Part shown: piece after piece, positions 62,577 through 64,000 of the stretch | Position numbering within the stretch: position 1 is the stretch's first letter | How the letters are laid out: each line of letters begins with the position of its first letter | Origin: Symbiodinium natans | Lineage: Eukaryota > Sar > Dinophyceae > Suessiales > Symbiodiniaceae | Assembly: GCA_905221605.1 (NCBI GenBank) | Contig: CAJNDS010002127.1 | Span: 571,149-635,148, forward strand | Direction: 5' to 3' | DNA: 64,000 nucleotides | Notes under the pieces: model-generated | Seen by the model: only the letters and a program-made list of their open reading frames with translations | What the model was told of the DNA's origin: nothing | The model's database searches: none | Program-made: the position numbers and the translations under genes

Positions 62577-63839
62577 ATGACTGCCCCACGACCGTGCAAT
62601 GTGGTGCAGTGGTTCGAGCAGGTGCCTCAGCTCCTTTCCGAAAATGGCTGGGACTCCGCCGTGCGTGGCTGCTCAAAAGGCTCGAGCCTGACCTACTGCG
62701 AGTGCCCTTGGGGTGGTCAGTTGGTGAGGTTCAGCTTCAAAGGCGTTCCCATGCAGAATGTGGAGGATCCCAGCAGGTCCATGGTACGACCCGAGACGCG
62801 ACAGCTCGAGCTGCAAGCGCCTCTTGGTTTCGATGTGGTAGAGCAGCTGGCCCCAGGCGATGCTGTCGTTCAACACCGAGCCTCCTGGACCCTCCTGCAG
62901 CTTTGTACCATGGTCTTTGGAGACCTGGGCATGCCTGCACTCACGCCTCCCAAGACTCCGATCGTCTGTCGGCAGAAGCTCTATCGAGCGTGCCCGACCC
63001 AAGAGGACACCACCTTGATGTTCTCCACCATCAGCGGGGCCCCTTCGGACTCCCTGCTGATCCTTCGCACGCGAGAGGCCGGGTGCGTGGACTTGACAGC
63101 CGCCTTCAGCATGACCCAAGTCCGGTTCGACCAGTGGATGTCCACTCACCTCACCGTTAAGGTGGAGGCCGCGCGGTCGAAGGCCACGTGCCTCTTGAAC
63201 CGGCCTGGGCTAGCAGAGATGCGCGCCATCGACGCGAATATGTATGTGGTGCTTGGTGTGGACAGCTGCAAAAGAGGCCCGCCGCTCCTGCCGCTGCCGG
63301 CTGGCTCCACGCAAGAGCCCGACGTTACCGTGCGCACGGAGGACGACCCGGTGCCACTGGGGTCTTGGATCCGTATGCCCCCTGGTAGGTTTCACCTCGC
63401 AGCTTTCGTGAACCGCTGCGCCGCAAACCTGGGCCTAGACCTTGAGGCCTACGATTCACTCGATGGGCAGCCGCTGGTGCACTATCAGTGTGTGGTGAGG
63501 TCGGACAAGTGGCAACTGGTCCAAGACCAGTTCCTGGCTGCCTTCCAGATCCAGAGGAGGGCCTACCGTCGCATGAACGGGGGTTCCATTGCTCCGAACG
63601 TGCGTGCAGATGTTGGGCCTCGCTTCGTGTTCGACAAGAAGCTGGCCGAGCTGGGCCAGCACCTCACCCGGGAGCAGACGGCAGCCCAGCACTATGTGAA
63701 GGTGTGCCGCACCTTCCTCGAGGTGGATGAAGACAGCGACTCTGATGAGGAGCTTCACAGGCCAACGCGTCGTGCCAAGACCACCCCCCGGAATTGGTTC
63801 TCCTCAGACTCCTCCGATGAGTCTGATCGGGCTCCGTGA
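62577..63839 (+). CDS. Gene E2: paralogue of E1, 420 aa
   Basis: By eye about nine residues in ten are identical to E1, and the DNA similarity runs from about 62528 (corresponding to 57897) to just after the stop. ATG 62577 gives MTAPRPCNVVQWFEQVPQ. Another ATG lies one codon upstream (62574). Differences cluster in the middle (LTVKVEAARSKATCLLNRP against LTICLESARSNVTHFLNRP) and in the acidic tail. Most nucleotide differences appear silent or conservative, suggesting both copies are kept functional. Same-strand tandem copies are common for dinoflagellate genes. Function unknown. Confidence 0.85.
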   Translation: MTAPRPCNVVQWFEQVPQLLSENGWDSAVRGCSKGSSLTYCECPWGGQLVRFSFKGVPMQNVEDPSRSMVRPETRQLELQAPLGFDVVEQLAPGDAVVQHRASWTLLQLCTMVFGDLGMPALTPPKTPIVCRQKLYRACPTQEDTTLMFSTISGAPSDSLLILRTREAGCVDLTAAFSMTQVRFDQWMSTHLTVKVEAARSKATCLLNRPGLAEMRAIDANMYVVLGVDSCKRGPPLLPLPAGSTQEPDVTVRTEDDPVPLGSWIRMPPGRFHLAAFVNRCAANLGLDLEAYDSLDGQPLVHYQCVVRSDKWQLVQDQFLAAFQIQRRAYRRMNGGSIAPNVRADVGPRFVFDKKLAELGQHLTREQTAAQHYVKVCRTFLEVDEDSDSDEELHRPTRRAKTTPRNWFSSDSSDESDRAP

Positions 63840-64000
63840 AGTCGTGATTCGGTAGAGTGCGTGGCCAACGAAAATGAGGCGCCCTAAACCCTAACCCTCA
63901 AACCCTAGACCCTAGACCCTAGACCCTAAACCCTAAACCCTAAACCCTAAACCCCAAACCCTGCGCCATGTGCCACACCTCAGAAGTATAACAAGTAAGA
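63840..64000 (+). other. E2 3' flank with CCCTAAA/CCCTAGA array
   Basis: The similarity to E1 ends shortly after the stop (around GATGAGGCGCC / AATGAGGCGCC). An array of about ten units (63883-63962) follows. No gene is seen to the window end. Confidence 0.6.

Noticed and set aside
1-64000. tRNA, rRNA, riboswitch or bacterial-type promoter and terminator signals
   Set aside because: None was recognised on either strand by eye. Dinoflagellate promoters lack a clear consensus, so none is claimed.

Overview
This is nuclear DNA of a dinoflagellate, most likely a Symbiodiniaceae relative. The reasons are the abundance of plant-type TTTAGGG/CCCTAAA repeats, spliced genes whose reading frames close only with GT, GC and GA donors and a (G/A)AG|G acceptor, all credible host genes on one strand, and diverged non-LTR and Ty1/copia-type retroelements. 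No rRNA, tRNA, CRISPR array or bacterial operon was seen. All splice models below were assembled by eye from frame, phase and splice-site logic; no transcript was available.

Left part, 1-16.7 kb: retroelements without telomere-like repeats. A polyprotein-tail-like ORF with ten 24-nt repeats enters from the left edge. A frameshifted non-LTR retrotransposon follows (zinc ribbons, coiled coil, APE-type endonuclease, partial RT, RNase H, about 1.1-6.2 kb). Three bases after its last ORF lies an open 486-codon ORF (6216-7676) with a protein-kinase-like residue pattern. A decayed Ty1/copia element lies at 9.4-12.6 kb, interrupted by a (GA)n tract. Local duplications and a fold-back element follow.

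Main part, 16.7-62.4 kb: short coding islands of about 30-480 nt separated by arrays of TTTAGGG or CCCTAAA. Many islands join in phase into genes, so most of the telomere-like arrays are introns. Gene A (17734-25366) encodes a MYND zinc finger plus an Aha1 N-terminal-like (Hsp90 co-chaperone) region. Gene B (29322-30884) encodes a secreted Cys-containing protein. Gene D (31184-33203) is partial and has a 67-bp intron made of the repeat. Gene C (33804-57658) begins with a signal peptide and a probable beta-helix ectodomain, continues through membrane-spanning islands, and ends in a RelA/SpoT-like C-terminus whose last eight exons join in perfect phase.

One gene C intron holds a 4.67-kb LINE (37618-42286) that inserted into a fold-back element and is bounded by a 13-bp target-site duplication. 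It carries a 1,248-codon endonuclease-RT-C2H2 ORF and a 204-aa downstream ORF. At the right end are two near-identical intronless genes of 420 codons each (57968-59230 and 62577-63839).

The central observation is that telomere-like repeats form the introns of expressed-looking genes. In several cases the repeat itself supplies the splice donor, or the intron is flanked by 10-17-nt direct repeats, which suggests introner-like intron gain from telomeric-type DNA.
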